A stretch of DNA of 64,000 nt from Geminocystis sp. NIES-3709. GTDB lineage: Bacteria > Cyanobacteriota > Cyanobacteriia > Cyanobacteriales > Cyanobacteriaceae. The notes beneath the pieces were generated by a model that was given only the letters and a program-made list of their open reading frames with translations, was not told the origin of the DNA and searched no databases. Shown here in pieces: positions 26,883 through 36,501 of the stretch. Both the position numbers and the translations under genes were made by a program. Where the stretch lies: assembly GCF_001548115.1 (NCBI RefSeq), contig NZ_AP014821.1:558001-622000 (forward strand), in the 5' to 3' direction. Each line of letters opens with the position of its first letter. Within the stretch, counting starts at the first letter, position 1.

Positions 26883-28478
26883 TTACAAAAAATCACCTTT
26901 CTTTATGTCATGATCTGTTGACAAGTTAAAAAGATATTGACAGGTTAACTCTTGAGCTTCGGACATTTGTCCATAAGTAAACACCCAAGGAGTATTTTTC
27001 TTGAGGCGTGGTAAAAACCAATCTAAAATATAAGGACTGCCATAGATAACTATACCAACAACTCGATCGAGCTTTAATAATTTTTCATAAAAAACCTTAG
27101 CGGAATCTGTTAAACCGCCGTTACCCAAGAAAGGATTACCTCGAATAAAGGCTTGTAAAAGAATATCTTGATCATCGTATTGAGCTAAATGTAAATTCCG
27201 TTGATCAAAAATTTGGGTTTGATAGCCGTAACTTTCAGGAATGGTAATAGCTGGAGTTTGTCGATGGAGAAAATCACAATTTAATAAATCCTGCACTACT
27301 ACTAAATTTATTCCCTTATCCTTAGCTTTCATCGGGAATTGACCACCATAACTCATGCTTTTGACTAAAATTTCATTTACCGTCGATCGAGCTTCTGGAG
27401 GGCTAATAATATCTATATGGGGCATTTGAAAAGATAACTTACTTTTCGCTTCAATAATTCTTGTTAAACTCTGATCTATTCTTGCCTCCGATAAAATGCC
27501 ATCATGAATAGCTTTTTCGATGGAATTTACTGCAACTTCGGGGTTTTCGGGCATTAAAAGAATATCCGCACCTGCTTGAATCGCTTTAACAGCAATTTCT
27601 TCTTGAGTAGCATATTTTGCCACTCCTCCCATAATCAAAGCATCAGTAACAATCAAACCAGAAAAATTCATTTTCTCCCGTAGAAGTTGAGTTAATATGG
27701 AGAAGGATAAAGTAGCCGGATTAATACCATCAAATGCAGAAACTAATAAGTGTGCCGTCATGATACTATCAACTCCTTCAGTGATAGCTTGTTGAAATGG
27801 TAATAACTCAATTTCTCCTAACCGCTCTAAATTATGGTTAACTTGAGGTAAATGTAAATGAGAATCGGTGGTAGTGTCACCATGCCCGGGAAAATGTTTA
27901 GCGGTGGTTAAAACAGGGTATGATTGACAACCCTTAATAAAAGAGGTGGCTAAATCTGAGACTACTTGGGGATTATCTCCAAAAGAGCGAACATTGATCA
28001 CAGGATTATCCGGATTATTATTAACATCAGTGATAGGTGCTAAAATCCAGTTGATACCAATGGCTAAAGCCTCTTTAGCCGTAATATTTCCCATGTCTTG
28101 AGCATATTTTTGAGCTAAAGAAAGGTTATCTAAGGCAATTTTTGATAATGCCATTGGTGGAGGAAACCAGGTTGCACCAGTAAATCTTTGCCCGACTCCT
28201 TCCTCAATATCGGCGGCAATCAAAAGAGGCGTTTTTGCCCATGATTGTAATTGTTGAGTGCGATAGGCTATTTCGGCACAGCTACCACCTAATAGAATAA
28301 CTCCCCCAAGATTTAATTCTTGTAGCCATTTTTTGAGTTGAGATTGGGTGGCTTCCCAAGCAGGGTAACGAATTTGATGATCAAATATATAACCTGTTGT
28401 ACGCACAACGATTAATTGTCCTATTTTTTCTCTCAGAGACAACTTTTTTGTTAATTTTTCCCTATTATCAATATTCAT
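26883..28478 (-). CDS. Glycoside hydrolase family 3, NagZ-like
   Basis: A 531-residue beta-N-acetylhexosaminidase-type enzyme. The family motif KHFPGHGDTTTDSHLHLP is present (about residues 200-217), with the general acid/base His in DSH, and the nucleophile Asp in VTDALIMGG. The N-terminal barrel is followed by a ~170-residue C-terminal domain, larger than in E. coli NagZ (341 aa). The likely role is removing GlcNAc in peptidoglycan recycling. Its start overlaps the stop of the upstream glycosyltransferase by one base, so it is the last gene of the glycan cluster. Confidence 0.88.
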   Translation of the reverse strand: MNIDNREKLTKKLSLREKIGQLIVVRTTGYIFDHQIRYPAWEATQSQLKKWLQELNLGGVILLGGSCAEIAYRTQQLQSWAKTPLLIAADIEEGVGQRFTGATWFPPPMALSKIALDNLSLAQKYAQDMGNITAKEALAIGINWILAPITDVNNNPDNPVINVRSFGDNPQVVSDLATSFIKGCQSYPVLTTAKHFPGHGDTTTDSHLHLPQVNHNLERLGEIELLPFQQAITEGVDSIMTAHLLVSAFDGINPATLSFSILTQLLREKMNFSGLIVTDALIMGGVAKYATQEEIAVKAIQAGADILLMPENPEVAVNSIEKAIHDGILSEARIDQSLTRIIEAKSKLSFQMPHIDIISPPEARSTVNEILVKSMSYGGQFPMKAKDKGINLVVVQDLLNCDFLHRQTPAITIPESYGYQTQIFDQRNLHLAQYDDQDILLQAFIRGNPFLGNGGLTDSAKVFYEKLLKLDRVVGIVIYGSPYILDWFLPRLKKNTPWVFTYGQMSEAQELTCQYLFNLSTDHDIKKGDFL

Positions 28479-29767
28479 TATTTAGCTGTAATAAACTTTA
28501 TAGTTTCACTTATATAACTTAAGTATTCAGGGGATTTTATATCAGAGTTTAAATAGTTTAACTCGATCGCGACTCTTTTTACTATTCGATCGATGCTAGA
28601 ATGAGATCTATATTTAGATATTTCTGTGACAAAATTAACGATCGCTTCAGCATATAATTCAGGACGATGATCCGTTTCTAATATTTTCTTTCCTTTGCGT
28701 CCCATTTGTTGATAGTGGCTTGGATTGTCGAGAAATCCTTGTAAATGTTTATGAATATCCTCTATTTCTCGATCGTGTCTTACAAAAGCAACAGCAGAGG
28801 AGTTTAAATTACTATACCAACCGATTTTCGTCACGAGGGAAGGCAAACTATGATTCCAAAGACGCATTTGACTGCCTGATGCTTCTCCCATAGTTGGATA
28901 ACGTAGATTAATCCCTAAATCAGAATTAGACAAGGCAAAATCTAACTCTTCGTCGGAAACAAAACCATGAATAGTGACTAAATTTTCTAAATCTAATATT
29001 TGGATTTGTTCTCTAATATAATTTTCATCCCATAATTGTCCATAAATATTTAATCGAAAACTATCTTTTTGTTTAAACTGAGATAAAGCCTGTAAAACAG
29101 TTTCTAAACGGCGATTTTTTCCGATAAAACCAAACATAATTAATTTATAAGGTTTCTGTTGTTGTTTTTGATCAAGATTACTTTCACATCGATCGTTGAT
29201 GTAAGGTAAGGGAGTATAACCGATTAACCATTGATTTTCTTGAGAAAGGGAAAGATAAACTTCTCGATTGTGGGTAATAACTCCTAACGCATTTTCTAAA
29301 GCCAAGGAGGTAAGAGGATAATTTTCTGTCATAAATTCCATAGAATGATACTCATTAAGAAATAGTCGTGCACTTTCTCCTCCTTCTTGTCCATAAGTTT
29401 TTTTCATTTGTTGAATATAATCATTTTTATCGGGATAAAACATATAAAAAAAATCTTGTAACTTTTGATCATGAAGAATAACTATTCCGGGAAATAGTTG
29501 GGCAACTTGCCATATTTCGCCATGAAAACTAGCATTATTTCCTAAATTGTAAATATTGACATCTCCTTGATTTAATTCAAACCAGGGCATTTGTTCTAAT
29601 TTATATTGTTTAACAGAAGTATATTTTTCTAGTTCCTCATCCCATTTTTGTTGATTTGTCCAGAGGGTTACTTCTACTTTTTCTTGTAGGTAAGGAAGGA
29701 GTGTTTTTGTATAATTTGCTATTTCCGTATTGGCAGGAGGTAGAGGAGAAAACCAATTTATTTTCAT
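28478..29767 (-). CDS. Glycosyltransferase family 4-like protein
   Basis: A 429-residue GT-B enzyme. It opens MKINWFSPLPPANTEIANYT, has a central KLIMFGFIGKNRRLETVLQAL, and GFVSDEELDFALSNSDLGINLRYPTMGEASG containing the GT4-type donor-site glutamate (E in GEASG). The N-terminal half is less conserved than in most GT4 enzymes. It likely adds a sugar to a surface polysaccharide or glycolipid; donor and acceptor are unknown. It lies 75 bp after the next GT4 gene, and its stop overlaps the GH3 start. Confidence 0.82.
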   Translation of the reverse strand: MKINWFSPLPPANTEIANYTKTLLPYLQEKVEVTLWTNQQKWDEELEKYTSVKQYKLEQMPWFELNQGDVNIYNLGNNASFHGEIWQVAQLFPGIVILHDQKLQDFFYMFYPDKNDYIQQMKKTYGQEGGESARLFLNEYHSMEFMTENYPLTSLALENALGVITHNREVYLSLSQENQWLIGYTPLPYINDRCESNLDQKQQQKPYKLIMFGFIGKNRRLETVLQALSQFKQKDSFRLNIYGQLWDENYIREQIQILDLENLVTIHGFVSDEELDFALSNSDLGINLRYPTMGEASGSQMRLWNHSLPSLVTKIGWYSNLNSSAVAFVRHDREIEDIHKHLQGFLDNPSHYQQMGRKGKKILETDHRPELYAEAIVNFVTEISKYRSHSSIDRIVKRVAIELNYLNSDIKSPEYLSYISETIKFITAK

Positions 29768-29841
29768 ATAAGTATTTGGACAGAATTAATTAAATTGTTG
29801 TACCTGTCTTTTAGTATTTTTACATTGAACTCACGGTATAA

Positions 29842-30897
29842 CTAAGTAACTATGCTTGTTAATTTTTGGACGACATTTGACCAAGTAATATTCATTGACT
29901 CATAATGTTTTTTCCCATTTTTACCCATAATCTTCGATCGAGTACGATCATCCCACAATTGATCCATTGCCTCGGCGAGGGATAAGGGATTTGGTTCAAC
30001 AATAATGCCTGTTTCTTGATTAATCAAAAATTCTAAAGGGCCTCCAGAGTCACTACAACTAATCACAGGTTTTGAGGATAACATTGCTTCTAGGGTGACA
30101 TAACCATAATCTTCGTCAAAGGGCGGATATATTACGGCAAGACATTCGGCATAATATTTTAATTTTTCTTCTTCGGAAATTTTACCTAAAAATATGACTC
30201 GATCGAATATACCTAGTTTTTCTGCAATTTCTTTTAAATCTCGATCGTATTTTCCATCATCGGAACTTCCAGCAAAAATAACTTTAACGGAATGATGAGT
30301 TTTAGCGATGGCTTCTAATACTAACTCTTGCCTTTTAATTTTAGTCAAACGACTGGGAAAAAAGAAATAACTTTGGGGATTTTGGGTGTGAAATCGATCG
30401 GCATTTTTGGGAGGATGATAAAGAGGAATAGAGTCCACGTTATTAAATTTTTTTAATCTCTTAGCCACATTTTGAGAATTGGCATAAATTTGACGACATT
30501 CCGCAAAAGCATTGTTATCTCCATTAATAATTGTCGCTCGAAATTGTTGCCCATCAGGATTATGAGCTAAACCACAAACAGGATTATTCCATAAATCATA
30601 AGCATCTCGATGTTGATGTAACAACCAAAGTACTTTATTTGGATGAGGAGTTAAATAAGCTGGAAATTTCAAGGGAATAATAAGATCGATTTTTTGTCCA
30701 CAAGATTCCGTCACATCTAAAAGACGAAACATCAACATCGTGTCTAAAATTCTTTGATTTGGATAAGTTTTAAAGGGAATAGTAACTAATTCGGTTTCGT
30801 GTCCAAAATCTCTTAATGCTTTTACCAATGAATCTCCATGAATTTCTGCACCCCCCATAATGAAAGGTGCATTAACAGATACAACTAAAATTTTCAC
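29842..30897 (-). CDS. Glycosyltransferase family 4
   Basis: A 351-residue GT-B glycosyltransferase. It has the N-terminal loop VNAPFIMGGAEIHGDSLV, the acceptor-side domain, FPSRLTKIKRQELVLEAI, and the donor motif YPPFDEDYGYVTLEAMLSS with the E(x7)E-like pair. Typical retaining GT4 enzymes use UDP- or GDP-sugars at the cytoplasmic membrane face. Its ATG overlaps the 3' end of the methyltransferase gene by four bases, indicating translational coupling. It is the second gene of the cluster. Confidence 0.9.
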   Translation of the reverse strand: MKILVVSVNAPFIMGGAEIHGDSLVKALRDFGHETELVTIPFKTYPNQRILDTMLMFRLLDVTESCGQKIDLIIPLKFPAYLTPHPNKVLWLLHQHRDAYDLWNNPVCGLAHNPDGQQFRATIINGDNNAFAECRQIYANSQNVAKRLKKFNNVDSIPLYHPPKNADRFHTQNPQSYFFFPSRLTKIKRQELVLEAIAKTHHSVKVIFAGSSDDGKYDRDLKEIAEKLGIFDRVIFLGKISEEEKLKYYAECLAVIYPPFDEDYGYVTLEAMLSSKPVISCSDSGGPLEFLINQETGIIVEPNPLSLAEAMDQLWDDRTRSKIMGKNGKKHYESMNITWSNVVQKLTSIVT

Positions 30898-32201
30898 GGT
30901 TTATATCCTATGACAGCATAATCTTGAGAACAATAAAAGTATTCATTAAATCGATCAGCTAATTCTCCTCCTTCTATTTTTTGATCTGAGATAGGATGGA
31001 GATTAATTATTTCAACATTAATAAATCCGATCGATTCTACCAAAAATTTGACCATTGCACTAGGTAAAGGATTACGATGGGTAGGATCAATATAAAAATT
31101 GCGACTTCCTACTAGAACATTATCAGGATTTGGTGTTTCAAAAATAACTAATCCACCGGATTTCAATACTCGCAAACTTTGGGCTAATAATTCCCACAAA
31201 ATATTAAACGGTAAATGTTCTATGAGATGAAATCCCGTAATTAAGCTCAAACTTTCTACAGATAAAGATTTTAAATAATCGAGACAATCTTGATTAATTA
31301 CATCTAAGTTTCTACCACAACATTCATTTACCATTACTTCATTGAGATCAATACCTTTTGCATTATATCCAAGCTCTTTTAATACTTCTAACCATTCTCC
31401 CCTTCCACATCCAATATCTAAAATTTGAGACTCGACACTGTCAATATTTAATCCTTGTAGTAAAGATAAATAATCTTTTTTTTGCTGTTCTTTAATAGCT
31501 TCTCTTTTACCTCTAAATTTATTTTCTAAAGCTAGGTAAAAACTATCTAAATAATTATTTTTTCTCTCTATAAATTCTTTGATTGGCTTATTTAATATTT
31601 CTGTATTTTGAGAGTCTAATAATTGATTTAAAAATAAATTTATTAACAGTTTTTGTTGAGTTAAATCTCCTTGAAAATATATACTTTTATAAAATAAATC
31701 TTCTTGTTTTTGTGTTAAATAATTAATTCGATCGATATATTTATTATCTAAAGTATTAATTTTATTTTTTAAGTCTAAATTAATAAATTTAACAGTATTT
31801 AACTCCTCTTGAGAGTTTAAATTAATAGCTTTAATTTGTTCTAAAAACATTTGATTCAGTTTAACAGATTCTTCTAAAGCCTTTAAAATATTATAATTAA
31901 CTTCTCTTTGATCTTTAAATAAAAGTTTTAAAATTTTAAAAAAAATAATGGCTAAAGGTTGTAATAATGTAAAAGGAAATTTATTTAATGAATTAGGCCA
32001 ACTATTTCTTATTTCTGCCCTTGATTTAGCTGTTTCAATAAAACCTTGAAAATACTTAATTTGTTCTTGTATAGTTATCCATAAGGGATGTTCTTCAGAA
32101 TATAATTTTTCTTGAGTTTGTATAGATTCTATCTCAGAAATAATTTTCTCTTTAATTTTTTTTGTATTAATATTTGGTACATTAATTTCTAGCATAAGCA
32201 A
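30894..32201 (-). CDS. Coiled-coil SAM-dependent methyltransferase of the glycan cluster
   Basis: A 435-residue protein. The N-terminal ~230 residues are helical and charged (several IKE/LKNK stretches) with a short hydrophobic patch near LLQPLAIIFFKILKLLF, which may anchor it at the membrane. The C-terminal domain is a class I methyltransferase: ILDIGCGRGEWLEVL (about residues 256-270), GIDLNEVM, FHLIEHLPF, LKSGGLVIFETPNPDN. This architecture recalls methyltransferases that cap or size O-antigen and capsule chains. It is first gene of a run methyltransferase-GT4-GT4-GH3. Confidence 0.82.
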   Translation of the reverse strand: MLMLEINVPNINTKKIKEKIISEIESIQTQEKLYSEEHPLWITIQEQIKYFQGFIETAKSRAEIRNSWPNSLNKFPFTLLQPLAIIFFKILKLLFKDQREVNYNILKALEESVKLNQMFLEQIKAINLNSQEELNTVKFINLDLKNKINTLDNKYIDRINYLTQKQEDLFYKSIYFQGDLTQQKLLINLFLNQLLDSQNTEILNKPIKEFIERKNNYLDSFYLALENKFRGKREAIKEQQKKDYLSLLQGLNIDSVESQILDIGCGRGEWLEVLKELGYNAKGIDLNEVMVNECCGRNLDVINQDCLDYLKSLSVESLSLITGFHLIEHLPFNILWELLAQSLRVLKSGGLVIFETPNPDNVLVGSRNFYIDPTHRNPLPSAMVKFLVESIGFINVEIINLHPISDQKIEGGELADRFNEYFYCSQDYAVIGYKP

Positions 32202-32318
32202 TTTTTGGAGATTTGAATAATTTTTAAGTTAATTCTTAACAATGCTCCCTATCTTAATCAATAATTTTATATCGAACTGAGGTGAACTTAGGTAAAGTTA
32301 GATCTGTTTTAGCTTAAC

Positions 32319-32352
32319 AAAAAAATCCCCTGTTTTGAATAATTAGGGGATT
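32319..32352 (-). terminator. Rho-independent terminator of the exoprotein gene
   Basis: On the minus strand AATCCCCT pairs with AGGGGATT around a 13-base loop, followed by a run of T. It lies 112 bp past the stop of the 32464-34527 gene and isolates it from the glycan cluster. Confidence 0.8.
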
Positions 32353-32463
32353 AAAAAAAATACGATCGCAGGATTTAGAACTAAAATGCAGATTTAACCA
32401 AATTTTACTGATGAATATTGACAATCCATAATCCTGAGAAATCCTGTATATAAAAAAATTAAA

Positions 32464-34527
32464 TTAAACAACAACTTCAAACGCAACTCCTTCCAATTTG
32501 AATTGAGGAAAATTAGCAAGAATACTATCTCTTTCTTCTTGTCCTACAAAAAGATAAGTCCCCGGTTGTTGAGTATTTTGGAAACGGTAGAAGTCAACCC
32601 CCTGACTAGCATTTTTATCATAAACATAAAAGGCAATACCTTCTTCAATAAAATTAGGAAAGTTTTGACGAATACTTTGGCTTTCCACTTCTCCAGCAAA
32701 AAGATAAGTACCGGGTACATCTTCATTTTGAAAACGGTTAATACGGATTAAATCATCATTAGGTTGAACAGCTACTTTAAAAGCAGTACCTTCTTCCACG
32801 AAATTAGGGAAGTTTTGACGAACACTTTGACTTTCTTGGGGCCCAGTAAATAAGTATGTACCAGAACGATTTTTATTTTGAAAACGAGTAAAAGGAGTGT
32901 TTAGAAGTGGTTCAGGAGGGGTGTCATTGTCATTAATTGTCACAGTACCTTTATCACCATTTGTAAGAATAGTAGCTCCGATCGCATTAGAGAGATCTAC
33001 TGTAAATATTTCCTGTTGTTCTATAACTGTGTCATCAAGAATATTGACAACAACTTGTTTTTGTAACTCTCCGGGATTAAAAGTTAAAGTAGTTGTGGGA
33101 ATTGCTTGATAATCAGTACCACTGGTAGCTGTTCCATTGGTTGTCTTATAATCGACGGTTATAGGACTCGTACCGGCAGTAGAAAGAGAGACTGTCAAAG
33201 TCGCTGTTCCCGCATTTTCACTAACTGTTACATTACCAATAGAAATATTTGGTGGTGGAGTTGCAGAGGCTACAAATAATTCTTGAGTGACACCATTTTG
33301 CCCCGGTACAGAAGTATCCAGATTAGTGGCATTGGATATAAAAATAACTTCTTGACCATCTGAACTAATAGAAGCATTTGTACTAGCTTTATTTCCTTCA
33401 TTTCCAGCCGAATCACTACTGAATAAAGAAATAGTGTCGTTATTCCAAATGAAAATATCCGTTAAATTATTATTGTCACTGGAAACTAAAGAAGCATCGT
33501 TAGATTCAAAAGCAATAAATTCACCATTATCACTGATCGTAGCATTACGGCTATCTGCTGTAGTTTGTACTCCATTCGGACGTAAACTAATAAGTTTATT
33601 TGTCCCTAGTTGAATATCATAAACAAATATATCTCTTACTCCATTACTATCGACAGAAACTAAATCACTAGCTACTGATTCATAAGCAATATATCTTCCA
33701 TTGTCACTGATAATCGGATTAATACTTGAAGCATTAGCGGTAGTAACTGGAGCTACAGCATTGATTTTTTTGGAGATAAGAGTCAAAGAATTATTATTCT
33801 TATCGAACAGAAAAATATCTGTTGTCCCATTAGTATCTGTTACTGTCGGAATTAAATTATTGACATTAGATTGAAAAACGACATATCGTCCATCGTCACT
33901 AACAGAACTATTTGTGCTATCACCAACGCCATTTCCTCCTCCATTGGTAACTTGGCTTACCCATGTAGTTTGATTTGTGATTAAATTAAGTAAGATAATA
34001 TCTCTATCTCCATCACCACCATCAGGGACATTAGTTAAAGCTGCTCCTCCTCCCTGAGTTGTTGCAAGGGTTTCAAAGACAACCCAATTACCATTTTGAC
34101 TGATAAAAGGATTAAAACTAACGTTGTTATATCCAGCAGTTAATAATGTAAATTTGGGAGGAGTACTAGAAAAATCTTCAACTAAAAAAATATCACTTCC
34201 GGGTAAAGCCGGTATTGAGGCTAAATTTGGCTCTAAAGACTCAAAGACTATTTTATTACCACTTCCACTAATTGATGGATTGCTACTACCTAAAGTAGTA
34301 GGTGTACCATTAGCTTTTAAAGCTGTTAAATTAATGAAAGTTTTGGTTGTTTTATTATATAAATATATATCTTCAACACCATTAGTGTCTGGAATAAAAT
34401 TAAAGGCGGTGGTAGAAAAAACTATCAAGTTACTGGCAGTATCTATATTTCCGCCCCCGATAGGAAAAACGATCGAATTATTAGCTGGTTGATTACTTGC
34501 ATTTTTAGAAATTAGCTGTGTAACCAT
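32464..34527 (-). CDS. Beta-propeller / Calx-beta / DUF5648 repeat protein, probably extracellular
   Basis: A 687-residue modular protein of unknown function. Residues ~1-415 are WD40-like/PD40 propeller repeats, each with [V/A]SDDGRYVVFQSN- or ISDNGRYIAYES-type strands. Residues ~425-535 form a Calx-beta domain (VSENAGTATLTVSL ... TVTINDND). The C-terminus has three ~45-residue DUF5648-like repeats of the form RFQN...GTYLF.G..E..SI..NFP.F..EG.AF. The start ATG 34527 (MVTQLISK) has AAGGAG seven bases upstream; an earlier ATG at 34554 does not. No Sec signal is visible, so type I or another export route is inferred. Confidence 0.75.
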   Translation of the reverse strand: MVTQLISKNASNQPANNSIVFPIGGGNIDTASNLIVFSTTAFNFIPDTNGVEDIYLYNKTTKTFINLTALKANGTPTTLGSSNPSISGSGNKIVFESLEPNLASIPALPGSDIFLVEDFSSTPPKFTLLTAGYNNVSFNPFISQNGNWVVFETLATTQGGGAALTNVPDGGDGDRDIILLNLITNQTTWVSQVTNGGGNGVGDSTNSSVSDDGRYVVFQSNVNNLIPTVTDTNGTTDIFLFDKNNNSLTLISKKINAVAPVTTANASSINPIISDNGRYIAYESVASDLVSVDSNGVRDIFVYDIQLGTNKLISLRPNGVQTTADSRNATISDNGEFIAFESNDASLVSSDNNNLTDIFIWNNDTISLFSSDSAGNEGNKASTNASISSDGQEVIFISNATNLDTSVPGQNGVTQELFVASATPPPNISIGNVTVSENAGTATLTVSLSTAGTSPITVDYKTTNGTATSGTDYQAIPTTTLTFNPGELQKQVVVNILDDTVIEQQEIFTVDLSNAIGATILTNGDKGTVTINDNDTPPEPLLNTPFTRFQNKNRSGTYLFTGPQESQSVRQNFPNFVEEGTAFKVAVQPNDDLIRINRFQNEDVPGTYLFAGEVESQSIRQNFPNFIEEGIAFYVYDKNASQGVDFYRFQNTQQPGTYLFVGQEERDSILANFPQFKLEGVAFEVVV

Positions 34528-34554
34528 AATTTTTCTCCTTTGTACTATAGACAA

Positions 34555-35048
34555 TAAATTGTCAATATACAGTAATGTTTTATTTATCTTTTATGTTGTT
34601 GATTATATGTAGCTTAATTAGTTAAAAGATAAAAAGTAATGACTGTATATTGTTGATCTTCTCCATCCTATACTTTATAAGTATTAAGTACCATAGTTAT
34701 ATATCTTTAAAAATCTTATTTTTTGTAAAACTTTATTAAGAAAAAAATCTTAAATAATCGCTAATAGTAGTTAATTATCTTAATAAATCAAATTTAGGGT
34801 TAAAGAAAGGAAATTTGACTAGACAAAACAAGAGAAATATTTAAGTTATAATTTTGGGAAGATATATATACGGCAATTCTAAATGATTTGTAAACAATCA
34901 AGGATTATCAAAAATCAGCCCAAATCCTTTTTAACAATGACAAATGACCAATGACAAAATCTTTACGTTTTGAGACACAACCTAAATAGGAATGCTATTT
35001 CATAATTATTAGGATCTGTTTCTGTTTTAAATTCCGATTATATTAAAA
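34555..35048. other. 494-bp gap with inverted and heptamer repeats
   Basis: Non-coding. It holds a long imperfect inverted repeat (34564-34651, separate entry), a 7-bp-periodic block at 34932-34959 (ACAATGA, CAAATGA, CCAATGA), and the presumed promoter of the STAND ATPase gene. No reading frame has coding character. Confidence 0.5.
34564..34651. repeat. Imperfect inverted repeat upstream of the exoprotein gene
   Basis: AATATACAGT (34564) is matched on the other arm by ACTGTATATT (ending 34651), with partial pairing continuing through TTTATCTTTTAT and AAAAGATAAAAAG. The arms are ~28 bp and the loop ~30 bp. It sits directly behind the palindrome GACAATAAATTGTC (34550-34563). It could be a MITE remnant or a 5' leader structure. 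Confidence 0.55.
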
Positions 35049-36455
35049 ATGAAAATTGACAATGTTCTGCAAATTGTAGATAGACTAATTTTTCAAGAAC
35101 GAGGAAAACATCTGGATAATATTCAAAGAGTATTAATTCTAGAGGTGTGGAAAGGTAACAACTATGCTTCGATCGCTAATATATACCATTGTAGTGAAAG
35201 TTATGTAAGAGATAGTGCGTCTAAATTATGGAAAATTTTATCAGCACAAATAGGAGAAAAAATATATAAAGCAAATTTCCGTTCTACGATCGAAAGATTA
35301 TATCTTAATTCTTTATATTTTAGTTCTGATTCCGTCAATAATTGTGATGATCGATCGAAGTTTTTTTCTGAGGAAAAATTATTTAACTCTACATCTGAAC
35401 AAAATACAGTTATTCAAAAGTATCATGATTTAGGTCTTGCTCCTACTATTATTAATTTTTTCGATCGACAAACAGAATTAAAATCATTATCGAATGCTAT
35501 TTTTAGTAATCATGCTCAATTAATTAATATTTCAGGGTTTGTAGGGGTTGGTAAAACCACTTTAGTTAAATATTTTGTTGATTTGTATAAAAATGAATTC
35601 GATATTATTATTTGGGAGAGTTATTCTTATCCAAAAAACTTAGATAATTTTTTAATAAATTATTTTGAAAAAATTAATAAAATACTATTATTCAATACAT
35701 CAAATTTGTCTAATTTAGAAAATTTTATTGAAGTTTTAAAAAAAATAAAATGTTTAATAGTTTTTGATGATATACATAATTTATTCATTCAAAAAAAATT
35801 ATCAGGAGCTTATCAAAATATTTATAAAAACTATCAAAAAATGTTTGAAGTGATTGCTCAGGTTCAACATCAAAGTCATTTAATATTGATTAGTCAGGAA
35901 AAAGTTATTGATTTTGAGAGTTTTAATAATACTTCTTTATATCGACTAAATTTAGAAGGATTTAATGTTCCTATTGTTTTTCTGTTTAGAGATACTTATT
36001 TTAAAGATAAAAAAGAATTAGTAAAATTAAATAATTTATATAGGGGAAATTGTTTATTCTTAAATTATATTATCTTAACTATAAAAAATATTTTTACTGG
36101 TTCAATTAATGATTTTTTACTACATGAAAAACTATTTATTCCCCAGGAAATAAAATCAATATTTGATAATTTATTCGATCGATTATCAACAATTGAAAAA
36201 GAAATGATTTTTTTCTTAACGAACAAAGATAATTCTATAACTTTAAAACAAATTGAAGAATCAATACATCTTTCATCATCAGAAATTATTAATGCTTTAC
36301 AATCTTTATATAGACGTTATTTATTAGAAGAGAATCATAACAATGGAATTACTTATTTTATTCTTCATCCATTATTCAAAGAATATATAGCGTCAGAAAT
36401 ATATAATTTAACTGATGAAAATACCCAAAAAGTAACCAACTTAATATCTCCTTAA
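35049..36455 (+). CDS. STAND-type ATPase with vMAP-like N-terminal HTH
   Basis: A 468-residue signalling ATPase. Residues 1-85 (DNIQRVLILEVWKGNNYASIA, then YHCSESYVRDSASKLWKIL) match the helix-turn-helix module at the N-terminus of cyanobacterial vMAP-type NB-ARC proteins. Then come the NTPase motifs Walker A GFVGVGKTTL (about residues 160-169), Walker B CLIVFDDIH and LILISQE. A winged-helix-like segment closes the protein (FLTNKDNSITLKQIEESIHLSSSEI). The WD40 or TPR sensor arrays that usually follow are absent and no partner gene is adjacent. It is unusually rich in Ile, Asn and Lys. Role in signalling or immunity is inference. Confidence 0.75.
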   Translation: MKIDNVLQIVDRLIFQERGKHLDNIQRVLILEVWKGNNYASIANIYHCSESYVRDSASKLWKILSAQIGEKIYKANFRSTIERLYLNSLYFSSDSVNNCDDRSKFFSEEKLFNSTSEQNTVIQKYHDLGLAPTIINFFDRQTELKSLSNAIFSNHAQLINISGFVGVGKTTLVKYFVDLYKNEFDIIIWESYSYPKNLDNFLINYFEKINKILLFNTSNLSNLENFIEVLKKIKCLIVFDDIHNLFIQKKLSGAYQNIYKNYQKMFEVIAQVQHQSHLILISQEKVIDFESFNNTSLYRLNLEGFNVPIVFLFRDTYFKDKKELVKLNNLYRGNCLFLNYIILTIKNIFTGSINDFLLHEKLFIPQEIKSIFDNLFDRLSTIEKEMIFFLTNKDNSITLKQIEESIHLSSSEIINALQSLYRRYLLEENHNNGITYFILHPLFKEYIASEIYNLTDENTQKVTNLISP

Positions 36456-36501
36456 AGTAAGAAAACAAAAAGTTGGTATTTTCTTTTTTGAGAAAAATTT
36501 A

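Noticed and set aside
26883-32201. A complete capsule or O-antigen locus
   Set aside because: No flippase, polymerase, ABC exporter or initiating transferase is present; only four genes.
34124-34492. 122-codon + frame opposite the exoprotein
   Set aside because: Shadow of repeat-rich coding sequence on the other strand.
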